Origin: Selaginella tamariscina
Lineage: Eukaryota > Streptophyta > Lycopodiopsida > Selaginellales > Selaginellaceae
DNA: 64,000 nucleotides
NCBI GenBank assembly: GCA_003024785.1
Contig: PUQB01000490.1
Location: 1 to 64,000 of the forward strand
Direction: 5' to 3'
Below the pieces are notes generated by a model. The model did not search any database. It was not told where the DNA came from and was given only the letters and a program-made list of their open reading frames with translations. Made by a program: the position numbers and the translations under genes. Below, one piece after another: positions 11,128 to 22,560 of the stretch (position 1 is its first letter; the number at the start of each line of letters is the position of its first letter).

Positions 11128-13289
11128 ATGTACATACACATGCATACTCACTTTACAATAGAAGTTCGATCAGATAACCAATATGTAAGGTTGCAACATA
11201 CAAGCACAGAAACAAAAGATGACGTTTGGAGGGCATTAGTTGCTGAGCTAAAACAATGCGGAAGAAACTTGAAAGGAGGTAAACTCGTACATACTAATGC
11301 TATTGAAACTGGCTGTCACACCAACAGATACGTCGCACACACGCTCATATCATATGTATAGCAAGTGTGGTAGCATGCAAGATGCCCGGGAAGTCTTCGA
11401 GAACATGCTTCAGCACCACGCTGTTTCATGGAACTCGCTAATGCTTGGATACGTGGAGAATGGGGAAAGCTTAGTGGCATTGGATATGTTTGCCAGGATA
11501 GACTGCACACCGGACAGTGTTACTTTTGTTGCTGCACTCAAGGCATGCTCAGTCTTGGTAAGTGCCAAACAGTTCAACAAGAAGGTATGTCTAGAGAAGG
11601 GGATGGCCATTCATAGACAAGCCAAGGATTACGGGTTCGATCAGCACGAGTTTGTGCCAAGCACGCTCATAGACATGTATAGCAAGTGTGGGAGCATGCA
11701 GGATGCTGTGTATGTCTTCGAGAAAGCCCTCCATCGTGATGCTGTCTGCTGGACAAATCTTATCCAGGGATACGTGGAGAATGGGGAATGTTTGATGGGT
11801 ATTCAGGTGTTCAACAGCATGGACTGCCCACCAGATAGCTACACCTTTGTTGCGGTCTTCAAGGCATGTACAGGCCTGGCAACTGAGAAACACGGGATGG
11901 CCATTCATAGACAAGCCAGGGAGCGTGGGTTCGATAAACACGTATATGTAGCAAACACGTTGGTGGACATGTACAGCAAGTGGGCAGCATGAGGGATTCT
12001 CGATACGTCTTTGACAATATGTTTAAGCACGATGTGATCTCCTGGAATTCACTGATTCTTGGATACGTGGAGAATGGGCAGTGCTTGGTTGCCTTGGATG
12101 TGTTTGCTAGCATGGATTGTTCACCAGATTGCTTCACATTGACTGCTGCACTCAAGGCATGTTCTTGCTTGGCAACTGAGAACGAGTTCGAGAAAAACAC
12201 ATGGTTAGAGAAGGGGATGGCCATTCATAGACAAGCCAGAGAGCGTGGACTTGATAGAAACATAATCGTGGCTACCACCTTAGCGGAAATGTACAGTAAC
12301 TGCGGTACCATGCAGGACGCACGGTATGTCTTTGAGAAGATGGTGCAGCACGACGTTGCTTCTTGGAACTCTCTAATACTTGGATACGTGGAGAATGGGG
12401 AAAGTCTGGTTGCCTTGAGTATATTCACTAGCATGGACTGTGCAGCAGATAGCGGCACGTTTGCTGCCGTGTTGAGGCGTGCGGTAGTTTGGGTGCGTTA
12501 GAAACTGGAGAGAATACACGAAAGGATACGCGAGGTTGGTTGGAACAGGACGAGAAAGTAGGGACATGTTTAGTGGACTTTTACGGAAGATGTGGGAAGA
12601 TGGCTTGTGCTGAGGAGGTGTTTGGTAAGATGCATTTGCGAAACATAGTGACTTGGACTGCGTTGATCGGAGGATACACCTCGCTAGGGACACGTCTGAG
12701 GTGTTTACGGTGGTGAAAAGGATGCAGGAGAGTAATGTGCATATGGATGGTGTAACCGTGCTCCTTGTTCTTACGGCGTGTAGTCACTCGGGGATGGTTG
12801 AGGAGGGGAGAAGTACTTCGGGTATATGTTGAAGTGCGGTATAAAACCGTGTTTGAAACACTACGCTTGTATGGTTGACATGTTGGGAAGGGCAAACAGG
12901 CTGCAGGAGGCACTCTCAGTCCTTACCAGTATGCCTTTTGAAGCAGACAGCGTGGCGTGGATGACGCTGTTAGGAGCGTGTAAGAAGTGGACTAACGTGG
13001 AGATTGGTAAGGTTGCATTTGATGCTTTGGTGGCTAGGAATGAGGACAAGGAACACGTGGCATCTGCGTACGTGTTGATGGGGGAGATATACAGGAGGTT
13101 GGACATGGAACAACCAGAGGAGGAACAGATTGAAGCAGAGAGGGCTTGGAAGAACACTGGGAAGGCCTGCTATGTAATGTGAATGGAACTATGGTCACCG
13201 GAGATCATATGGAAGGCCAGGTCATAGATAAACTACACAGTTTCTGGGTTGAAGGAAAATATGGGTTCATTAGATCCATGAGTGTATGA
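11128..13289 (+). pseudogene. PLS-type PPR protein gene with E-like tail, about six frameshifts
   Basis: An intronless stretch encodes repeated PPR units with the conserved blocks VSWNSLxLGYVENG, PDSxTFVAALKACS, EKGMAIHRQA and TLxDMYSKCGSMQDARYVFE. Four such arrays are followed by TACSHSGMVEEGR, ACMVDMLGRANRLQEAL, VAWMTLLGACKKW and an E-type tail. Plant PPR proteins of this class bind organellar RNA and often direct C-to-U editing. No DYW motif is visible. The frame changes near 11350, 11985, 12480, 12690, 12815 and 13173. Most are one-base losses, such as AAGTG.GGC for AAG TGT GGC. As written no full protein is made. It could be a pseudogene or a real gene with assembly indels; the repeat units themselves are well conserved. 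Confidence 0.8.
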
Positions 13290-13415
13290 CACTGTATGTA
13301 AAGAAAATTCTCCACATGATTCTTGGGATACAGAATAATAATAATAATAGCATATATGTGTGTTTGTAAAAGGGGCACAGGCGCAGGTCAACGAGCTTGA
13401 CCAAGATTTGTTAAT

Positions 13416-13500
13416 ATTCTTGAATATTCCATTGTTCCGTACGATTTCCGTATAGATATTTTGAATATTCTGTACGGAAATTTTTCGTACTACCAACAAT
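13416..13500. repeat. AATATTC/CCGTAC palindromic repeat, left copy
   Basis: The block has TTGAATATTCCATTGTTCCG and TGAATATTCTGTACGGAAAT close together, with internal palindromes GAATATTC and TCCGTACGa. A related block is at 20555-20635. It may mark an element end; the rest of the 13.5-13.9 kb stretch is AT-rich and featureless. Confidence 0.5.
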
Positions 13501-13914
13501 TAGACCTTCCAAAATCTTTGAGAATATTCTAGTGTGGTGGCTATGGTAGTATATTTATGTTGTATTTAAAGGAAATATACATTAAATTACTTAAAAATAT
13601 GTTAAGCATAAATTATCATTAAAATTTATATTGAAAATTATAAATTTGAAATAGCAAGTATAAAATCGAAGTTATTTAAAAACAAACCAATTACACTAAA
13701 TAGATGGTGGAGGATGGAGGTTCCTTGGTAGTATCAATAAAGAACTCAATTCACAGGGTGCAAGTAGGACAAACTTCAAGGCACAATGGATTTCTTTACA
13801 AATAACATGTCAATCCTTTTGCCAGTTTGTCGATTGAAGGTGGAGAAACAATACATCCTTTCCATTAGTACAATTTGGAAAAGCAGGACAGTTTGGGTTG
13901 ATATAGCAAAGGCT

Positions 13915-14912
13915 CCAACACATTTGCTCCTGGACACTGTGGGCGTGGGATCTTGTTTGACAGTTCACATTACCTGGTTCTTGAGGGTTCATTGAGGGGT
14001 TCTAGAGTTAGTATTTAGAGCCACATTTTGGTACTTGGTGCAACTCTTGAATCTAAGGGCTATGGCATGATAACCCACATCATGGAAGGTAGTGTCACAT
14101 GGAGATGTGACACTGGACTAAACGTCACGCGATATAAAGCCCAAGGCATGTCCTTTGGGTTGTGTCATGGGTTTGTCACCAAGGGGTTGAATACTCTAGC
14201 CAACATGTATGCTTGTGCTTGCACTAGGGTGTTAAGCCTTGGGCATCCGCTCAAAGGAGGTTAAGTCTCGTAACTAGGTGTGTTTTGGCACACTTGGCTA
14301 GGGGAGTGTTTCCTTTGAATCCAGGGTTGAACAACCTAAGCTCATTAGCAAAAGCCCTTTCGTAAGGCACTCGCAAGGTCATGTACTTAGGGTTATCCAA
14401 ACCTAGCCTTAAGGAGTTTGCTTAGCAAAACACTCGTGTTCGTCTACAGCACACACTCGTGTCCTCATTAAGTACTAGCCCTTGGTATAGGGTATGACTT
14501 GGCCACTCAAACCCTTGGGGGTTAGTCGTGGTTCAAAGTACCCCTTGTCGCCCTAAAGGGTTGTACTCCCGGATGAGGATGATTCCTCAAAGGTAAGTGA
14601 CGATGCCTTGACTTTGTCATGAGGGTATGTGTGAGACACATCTCCTTTGTGGGGTAGGGCATGAGCTTGTCTAGGTCTACTGGGACAGGATCCTAAAGTC
14701 TACTCGGGTTATCCTCTAGGGTTTAGGGGATGGTCATTCGAGGGGACTTAGGGTAGGACTTTAAGTCTTTTGCCTAATGGGCCCCTGAGTCAGACTCTTA
14801 GGGTTATCTTGGAAAACTTAACATTGCTCATACAGGGTGATGATGCCGAATGGCCACTTAGCAACCACGTGTTGCCATGTGTTGGCCCTTCGGGTTAAAA
14901 CTCTGACAGTAT
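13915..14912 (+). mobile_element. Dispersed repeat, copy 1 (LTR-like, non-coding)
   Basis: About 1 kb with no long ORF. It is homologous in reverse complement to 36250-36905 and 36987-37915 and more weakly to 34710-34910. Shared landmarks are ACCTGGTTCTTGAGG, CTTGGGCATCCGCTCAAAGG, GGTAGGGCATGAGCTTGTCT and the end TTCGGGTTAAAACTCTGACA. In the opposite orientation the element begins TGTTAGA.TTTTAACCC, so the outer end fits a 5'-TG. A retroelement LTR or non-autonomous element is inferred. Confidence 0.6.
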
Positions 14913-15784
14913 TTGTATTCGGAAGGAGGGAGCTCAAAAATGACATCCCCATCATATGCAACAGGCAATTCATTTGTATGAATGATCATGGAGCCCTCGC
15001 CTTTTGCAGGTATTAGAAGTGAAAAGGTCCTTCAATGTTGAGTATTCAAAGTCAGAAGCAATGACAAGCTTAAACAATGGTCCTCCATCCGATAACAAAA
15101 CATATCCCAGATTATCCTTCCCCCAGCATCTTGGTCCTCGTTTATTTCGAACTCTAAAGCAGATTGCCCATAGAGAAGTTTAAAAAGGCAAACACTTTGT
15201 TAATCAAAAATGCCAAAGAACTTTCTGATCTAATTAGTAAGAATGATTCCAACACCATCTATCACAAGAACATTGTGATCCAAATTGCCGTAAACAATCT
15301 TGGCCATTGTGCAAACAGTTACCCAAACATGACAGAAAAACAACAACATTACCTAATCATCTTTTGGTAAATATCGGATATTATCGTTCCAAAAATTCAC
15401 AATCATGGCTCAACGTGGGCGGATATTTAATTCAAGGAAACGTATAGATCTTAGATGCTAATATAGTATAGCACTTCACATAAAGATAGAGCAATCTTTA
15501 TTGTCTTTTAAATAAATGTGTTTAATCTACATTCATCTGACATATTTATTTATGACTTATTTATATTTTTATTACTTTATTTTACCCAGTTATAAATGTG
15601 TACTAATATAGACATTACAAATACATATTTTTACACAAATATTTGTTTAATTATTAATATATATTTTTTTAACATACAAATCTTTACTTAAATATTGTTT
15701 GTATTTGTATCCTTTGTATAGTACATTATTTATCGCAAGCATTGTATTACTGTTGCATGGTTTGATTAAACACAGTTTTATGAT
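14913..15784. other. Repeat-like and AT-rich DNA, no gene
   Basis: The stretch at 15000-15370 has short open frames but no recognisable domain. 15470-15780 is AT-rich. I see nothing that supports a gene. Confidence 0.4.
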
Positions 15785-15952
15785 TAAGGGTCAAAGGGTT
15801 AAGGGTTAGGTTTAGGGCAGCCCACTCTTCTTCTCCATTCTCCATTGTCGAAAGGCACTTTTGTTCTTCTTTTTTGCGGCCGCTCTTGTTCTTTATTTGC
15901 GGCAACATGAGCTAGTGTGAGCATCATGGCGACATGGCTGCATGTAAAATCT
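15785..15952 (+). promoter_or_regulatory. Telo-box promoter and 5' leader of the ParB-methyltransferase gene
   Basis: GGGTTAAGGGTTAGGTTTAGGG (15795-15816) is a cluster of telo-box-type repeats, followed by a pyrimidine-rich tract (CTCTTCTTCTCCATTCTCC) typical of plant transcription starts. A possible donor at about 15950 (GCAT|GTAAAA) and a good acceptor at about 16758 (GTAATTGCAG) would define a 5' UTR intron of about 0.8 kb ending just before the coding start. Assignment to the downstream gene is inferred from position. Confidence 0.45.
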
Positions 15953-16084
15953 TATGTATGTGTGTGCAAATTCAATAGCAATTTCTGTGCATGTATGTGC
16001 GAATTCAGTAGGATTTCTCTCTATTACGAACGCGCGCGCGCGCACACACACACACCTCTCTGATGGCATGAGTTCTGCTGATTT

Positions 16085-16212
16085 TGGCAAACACACACAC
16101 ATTCCCTGCCAAATTGGCAGGAATTTCTGCTGCCTGGATGGTGCGGCGCGCACCATCCTAGCGGCAGAATTCCTACCGAATTCGGCAGGGAATGTGTGTG
16201 GTTGTGTGTGTG
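16085..16212. repeat. Long imperfect inverted repeat (hairpin)
   Basis: Arms of about 55-60 bp meet near 16146. The left arm (ATTCCCTGCCAAATTGGCAG, then CTGCTGCCTGGATGGTGCG) pairs with the right (GCGCACCATCCTAGCGGCAG, then TTCGGCAGGGAAT), and the pairing extends into the flanking CA/TG tracts. It lies in the proposed 5' intron of the ParB-methyltransferase gene. It could be a MITE-like element or a small-RNA precursor. Confidence 0.75.
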
Positions 16213-16844
16213 TTCACACACACACAAATAACATTTTATACACATACACACATACAAGCACATCATACACATACACAACAAGCAACATCATACACATACA
16301 CACACAAGCAACATTTTACACACGAACATTATGATTATACAACATTAGACTTGTATACATGTGTGTGTGTATTATATATATATATAAATATATATATATA
16401 AATATTATATTATATTATAATATATGTATAAGTATATGAATTTAAGACTTGTATATATGAGATGCTTTTTCGTCTGTATATACATGTGAAGAGATATGAA
16501 TATACCCATATTCTCTCTCACACAGACACATCACAAAACACAAACAACCATTGCACACACACACACATAATCAACATTACACACATACACAAGGAACATT
16601 ATATAGTGAGCACACACACAAACAACATTACACGTATAAATATGTGTGTGTGTGCGTGTGTGTCTATATATATTGATAGGTATACATATATAGTAAATGT
16701 GTGTCCATAAATTAAAACAACTCACACACACACTCTTATCAGTTGTTGTAATTGCAGAATGAGACAAAGGCAGAGTAAGAGACTACGAGATAAATACAAG
16801 ACTTTGACACTTCAGAACATATCGTCCAAGAAGCTCTTGCAGAT

Positions 16845-19800
16845 ATGGCTCCAAAACCTCGTGGCAAGAAAGGAGGCCGAGGCGCCAAGCAACAACTGCA
16901 ACACAAAGAGATGATGCCGACGAACAATGAACCTGTGGATAGTTCGCAAGTCATTGATGAACATACTGTGGTGAGTGAATGGATGCCTAGAAATAGGGAG
17001 ATTGCAGGAAGCTCTGCAGAACACGGTAATGCAGAGGAAGTACCGGATATTGATCTTGGTAGTAAAATGTTCAATAAGAAGAGGAAACTGGATGCTCCTG
17101 AGGATGTTGCCGAATCATATGCAATTCCGGAGCGGCTGACACTTGAGGCTCCATCCAAGCTTCTTCGGGATCTTGTTATTCGGTATGACACAGATATTGA
17201 CACATCGCTACAAGGACGAGACCACTACGTTCCAGTTGAGCTTGGTGAGCCTCCGCGTATCCCGGTTCACAGGTTGCTCCCACACCAACGTTTGAGGAAT
17301 GTCACTAAGGACGGCGTGAAAGACCTTGTTGGATGGATTAGAGCTGAAGGATTTTACCAGGAGACGTCAGTGTTCACCTTATCTTTCGGACCACAGCTGA
17401 GTGCAGACGAACGCCGAAGTTGGAATGAGTCAGAAGCACAGGTCGATAGAGAGTTTGAAGCGGATTTGCATAAGCCAGCATTTTCTGCATGGTATCGATT
17501 TCTGAAAGATGCAAAGTGTGGGATGGGAATCATCGTCGGGTTGCTTTGAACACTTTGCTTGCTGAAGAGCCAGGTTTGAAATGGACTTTGCGTGTACGTG
17601 CAACACTCATAGCATCCACAGTGCAAGAGGAGAAGAGACTAATCGCTGCTTGCAATCGGTTGAATGAGTAAGTGACTTGTTTGTTTCATTATTTAAATAC
17701 TAAATAAATGTTGTTTTGTTTTGCAGAGCAACTGCTCGTGTGGTTCCTACAACAATCATTCACACCTTGCAGTTCTTACGGAATTGTTGTGTGAAGTCTG
17801 CAGATCTTTCTACCGATCATGTTCTTCGCGGGATGCCGGAGGAAGATAGAAAAGCTGTGGAAGTGTGGAGATCGAACAGAAAAGAAGACGTTTGGTACGA
17901 GTATCCAAAGACGACATTGGTGAAGATTTTTTGGGAGGTAATCTTTTCTTCTTCTTTTGACTGTTTTTTGATTTTCGGTTTCTTTTGCAGAATCAACTGA
18001 AGCGACAAATCGCTACAAAACTTGCGAACAGAAAACCAAACCAGACAGAATCTCAGATCCTCTCCAGCGTTTACAAGACATTCACAGTTCGGATGAACAA
18101 ATTCCTCACCATTGCTGATCGCGGTCGGTGAAGATTGGTTCAAGGCGATCACAGATATCACTATCAAACCATCAACGAAGCAAATAACTCTGGAGAAGCT
18201 TCAAATGCTCGCGAAGTCCCAGCTTCCTTCCAACGTCAAGGTTGATATCCTTGGAAAGCTTGTGCACATTCAAGAACGTGGCGTTCTTGAGAAGCTGGTG
18301 AACATGACGGAGAAAGACAAGAAGGAAGGTGTCACCGGCTGGCCTGACAAGGACTTCATCAAGTTTTTGCACATCTTTACTTACTGGTTCCAGGTAATTT
18401 AATATTTATATTTTTCATTTTTATTCGTTTTATCGTGCCAGGTCGCGGAGGCAGCTAAAGAGCTTTTGGTCGAGCATGTAGAGGAGTTCATGACATGGTA
18501 TATGAAGATGCACAATGAAATTAAGTTGGATATGTACCAGAACATGCTCGAGAACAAGGAGTTCGGTGCGACAATTCCACCTCTCGACTATTTGAGCTGG
18601 AAAAATCTGCAAAAAGAATGGCATTCAGGCAAGTTTTTTTTTTGTTTCTTTACAGATTTTTATCTATTTTTACAGGTTTTTAAAATGGAAAGATGCACTC
18701 CCTGAAGATTTCAAAGAGTGGATGGATGTTACCAAGGATTCTAGCATGTGGAGCCGGTTGTTACGTGATATCAGTGATTACGAAGTGGAACACTGTCCTT
18801 TCTGGCTGGATTTCCTTCCTGGTGACTGTCCCGAATGGGAGATGGCCAGCTATAAGATACACAAGGATGATCGGCGAGAGCTATTATGGAAGAACGACAA
18901 TGCTGCAAGGAAGCTCCATGTGAAGATGGATATCAGGTATGCTAGATCGGCGAGCAAGGTCAGCAAGGGACAAGCTTCTTCTTCAGCCCCATCCTTCATC
19001 TCGGCTGGATTGGAAGAAGATGATATGTTGAGGATGGTGATGCCTGAGAAGGGAAATGGAAGCTGGGAAATCATTCATGCAGATTCAGAGAACCTTGCAG
19101 TCCAGTACTTCAAAGCCGGAAGGCCTTTTCCGTCAGGATTGAAGGAGCTTGAGGATTGGATCGTGAGTCACAAGTCAAGTTGGACTATTCATGTGTTTGG
19201 TGCGAAGCCTCCACCAAAATGCATCCAGGGAGCTGTTGATCTCGTTGTCATCGACCCGCCTACCGGATGCGTTGCTGAGGCAGGCGGGATGGTGGATCAA
19301 TACACGAAGTTCTCGGATGCTTTGCTGAAGAACTTGGTGAACCTTGCTTTCGGGATATTAGACAGAGCTGGCCATGTGGTAGTGTTTGTGCTACCGGATG
19401 ATGTTCTAGCTTTGAAGAACACTGCAGAAACTTGCAAGCTAAAGTTTCTGCAGATGAGTTTGTGCACACGACAAAGTCATGGAGATACCGTTTCTCTAGA
19501 AAGGTAATTCTTCTTTTGAGAATGTCATTTTTTAATGTTTATTTTTTCAGGAAAGCATCATTGCCATGTGTATTTTGGTTCCCCCTACTCTAAGGTTGCC
19601 AAGAACAAGGAGATCTTGGACACTCGCTACACTCTTCTTTTTGATGAGCCAGAAGATTTCCAGCTCCCATGGTATAATGTTTTTGTTATTTCTCATGTTC
19701 TAATATTGTAACTTTCAGGATTTCAATTGGCCCGAAATCTCCCAAGTTGTTTGCGATGCTAGTGGAGAAGCTCAAAAGCCTGGTGGAACTGTTGTGGATC

Positions 19801-20364
19801 TAACAGTGGGAACCGGTGCTAGTATTCTTGCAGCTTTTCACACAGGGAGACATGGTTATGGAATCGACATCAACAAGGATCTGGTTTTAGCAGCCAGAGA
19901 TGTCTTCAGGAAGGTCATTCCAAGTGTACAGCAGCTGAAGGTGGTGGGGATGATCAAGTTGTTTCCATGATTACTCCTTTTGATGAGTGGAAGAGGGCCA
20001 TGGAAACAGAAGCACAGGATTTGCCTTTGGCTAGCGACAACGATGGAGACCAGGATCCGCCTTCTCGAAACGACAAGGATGTTGTTACGGAGAAGTCCAT
20101 GGAGCACAACGACGAGTCATCAGATGAGTCAGCAGAAGAGAGATCATACGAGTCATCAATGATGAGTGAGATTTGTTTTATCATTTCTTTGGTTTTAAAC
20201 TTTAATATGTTTTCAGTATTGTTCTACCAGACTACGCTAATCAGATGGCAAAGAAAATGGTTGAAGAGTTCGAAGTTTACGTTTGGAGAAACGTTCACGA
20301 CACCGTAACAATGCATTCATTAACGACGAGGCATTGGCTGGTGGAAACGAGTCTTCATGATTGA
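16845..20364 (+). CDS. ParB-like domain fused to beta-class DNA N6/N4 methyltransferase (intron-containing)
   Basis: Probable exons: 16845-17667, 17727-17937, 17991-18393, 18442-18632, 18676-19503, 19551-19671, 19719-20165, 20217-20364, with very short introns of about 42-59 bp. The N-terminus is basic (MAPKPRGKKGGRGAKQ, AT-hook-like). A ParB/Srx-type fold follows: RIPVHRLLPHQRLR, DLVGWIRAEGFYQE and VWDGNHRRVALNTLL. The C-terminal half has the methyltransferase motifs: VDLVVIDPPTGC (motif IV, about 19240-19270) before VVDLTVGTGASILAAF and GYGIDIN (motif I, SAM binding, about 19790-19870). That order defines the beta class (PF01555-like). ParB-methylase fusions are known from bacteria and phages, so the domain set suggests ancient transfer. 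A Ser/Asp/Glu-rich tail (about 20100-20165) follows. Frameshifts are near 17517, 18118 and 19950, and junction phases at 19503/19551 and 19671/19719 do not agree. Motif IV has DPPT instead of DPPY/F/W, so activity is uncertain. Confidence 0.65.
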
Positions 20365-20554
20365 GTTATGTTTTATTGTAATTTTTATTTAGTTTGATGC
20401 AGTATTTATATAAAAATATAATTATAGTTATAAATATAAATATTAAAAAATAAAAACATAAATATAAATATAAATATATAAATATATATGTCAGATTAAC
20501 CCCAAATTTGTGAAACTTTGACACATTACCGTGCCGCCATGATTGCTCCCGCCG

Positions 20555-20635
20555 CACCAGAATATTCTTTATATGAAACGAATATTCTGTACGGAATGGA
20601 ATATTCCGGTATGACGGAAATCCGTACGCTCGGCA
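20555..20635. repeat. AATATTC/CCGTAC palindromic repeat, right copy
   Basis: GAATATTCTGTACGGAATGG, GGAATATTCC and GGAAATCCGTAC cluster here, resembling 13416-13500 both directly (GAATATTCTGTACGGAA) and in reverse complement (GAATATTCCATT.CCGTAC). Confidence 0.5.
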
Positions 20636-20699
20636 AACTGCGCTCGAGGAAATGTCAAACCCATTGAAGCTCACTAAGATTTGCCCCAAAACAGTGATG

Positions 20700-22560
20700 C
20701 ATATTAAAGTCAACTCTCATCATGCCGGGTTTTAGCTTTGAACAGTGTGCCAATTTGCACACTCGGGCTCTTTTTGAGTTCAAAAGCTGAGTCAAGCTTA
20801 GCTGCCCGAGGGTGACAAACCTGGTTATGTTCGTGACGAACCAGTTAAGGTTCGTTGCGAACCACTAAGTCAATATCGGTCAGCAGAACTGGTCAACAAG
20901 ACCGTCACATAATCAAAGATGGGCAATGATTTTTTCAGTGCTAGTATTAACGACATTTCAACGCTGGTAAACAACATTTTAATGTTGGTAGATGAAAATA
21001 CATATGGTCTAACGCCAGTCAAAGTTCAAGTCAACGAATAGTCAGCTTCATGATTGTGAAAAGTCAAGGGTTCGTGTGAACATGGAAAAGTTCACCATGA
21101 ATCTGAAACTGGTTTACAAGAAGGCAAATGACATTATAGTAAATCTTGTGAGGACAAGGATTTTCATTTTGCAATCAAACTAGGGGTTCTAAGGAATGGC
21201 TAGAACAAAAGGTCACGAGGAGACAATAGTAAAATGGGCTTGGGTGTTATTGCGAAGATTCAAAATATTCACAATGTTTTGTAACAATGGCGTATTGCTA
21301 ATTTTTGAGAAATTTGACGAAGGTGGGCTTGGTACATCTGATATGATAGTGAGTTCCTTTCAAAATGAAATATATTCAGGCAAATTGTAATGAATTTTGA
21401 GGGTATATGAAGGTAAGATTCATGAAGCTAGAACTTAGGCACTTTAAAGGGACTAGTTGGAGGGCACCCTATCTTCCAAGAGATTGGTTAGAGGGTACCT
21501 TGCCTAGGTGTGGTGTCCCCAAGGAACAACAAGGTTGTCTGAAAAGTGGAGTAAGAAAACGTGTGTTTTATAGCTTTTGGTCTATATAATTTTGATTGTT
21601 ATTTTTTGAATATGGTTCATAAACGTTATTTTGATTGCAAGGCTATGGTGTAAAGTATGTTATATTGGTATAATTTGAAAAGGTGGCATATATGTCAAAG
21701 TTTTTACTTAGTGCCACAAAGTTGGCTTGCTAGATGCTAACCATGGAATCTCCTTTTTAAAAACCCCTACCAATATGGTAAAGTAACCCATATTAGGAAT
21801 TCATCCCCTAAGAACTTAAACCCCCAATGACTAAGTTCATAAACGAGACTCACCTTGTAAACCCAATCAAGTTACAAGTATCGTTACTAACTTGACGTAG
21901 TTGAGGCAGCCAAAGCAAGGCCTTAACCACTAGTTATATGCAATGTGAACCCGGGCAATGCCTTTGAACTTGCGAGTAGATTTTTTAACTAAGGAATTTA
22001 ACTAACTTTTTGCAAGTGACATAAGGGGTATGTCCTACCTTTGAATTAAACTCCCCTTATCATTGGTAGGATTTACCTTTGTGATTGTCATGTGAAAGCT
22101 AGGTTGGCATAACAAAGGGTTGCGCCTTGAAAACACAAGTTTAACTTACATCGATAGGAGGTCAACTAGCTCTTTTTTAAACCCAAGAAGCCTTAACATA
22201 TACTTTATCTTAATTATGTGATGGAGCCCTTTGTTTTCCTAAAAGAGTAAGTGGGTTGGCATGGAAATGCCAGCCCTTAATGAAAATGAGATGTCCTAAC
22301 CTAACTTAAACTTAACCCCTAAACAAGTTATACTTTGCAAAAAACCTACTTTGGAATGTCAAATTGGGAGAGAGTTTTTTATAAGGTAAGTATTACCTTC
22401 GCCTAGAGTTTTTCGAGGTACCTAATAACAACTAGCTAGACTACCCTTAAATACCTAAGTGCATTAAATGGGGTTATTTCTTATTACATTTAGGGTTCGT
22501 CATATAATCCAGTAACTAATAATAATCAACCTCCAAAGTATCATAGTAAAAACTATAATA
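20700..22560. mobile_element. Degenerate repeat DNA (retroelement-like), no coding capacity
   Basis: It holds short inverted motifs such as GTTCGTGACGAAC. The segment at about 21900-22480 matches 37970-38560 (for example GTCATGTGAAAGCTAGG / GTCATTTGAAAGTTAGG and TACCTAAGTGCATTAAATGG / TACCCAAGTGCACTAAATGG). Short open frames show no domain. Confidence 0.5.

Noticed and set aside
16192-16710. Several 60-126-aa ORFs of Thr/His repeats
   Set aside because: They are translations of CACACA tracts.
16739-17203. 154-aa minus-strand ORF
   Set aside because: It is antisense to ParB-methyltransferase exon 1, Ser/Leu-rich, and without a domain; it is a shadow of the real gene.
18625-18675. GC-AG intron between ParB-methyltransferase exons 4 and 5
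   Set aside because: CATTCAG|GCAAGT is tempting, but only the GT at 18633 keeps the phase into FLKWKDAL, so I preferred the GT donor.
13416-20635. Calling the whole segment a defined transposon
   Set aside because: End similarity is partial, no target-site duplication was found and no transposase or integrase is present, so only a tentative finding is given.
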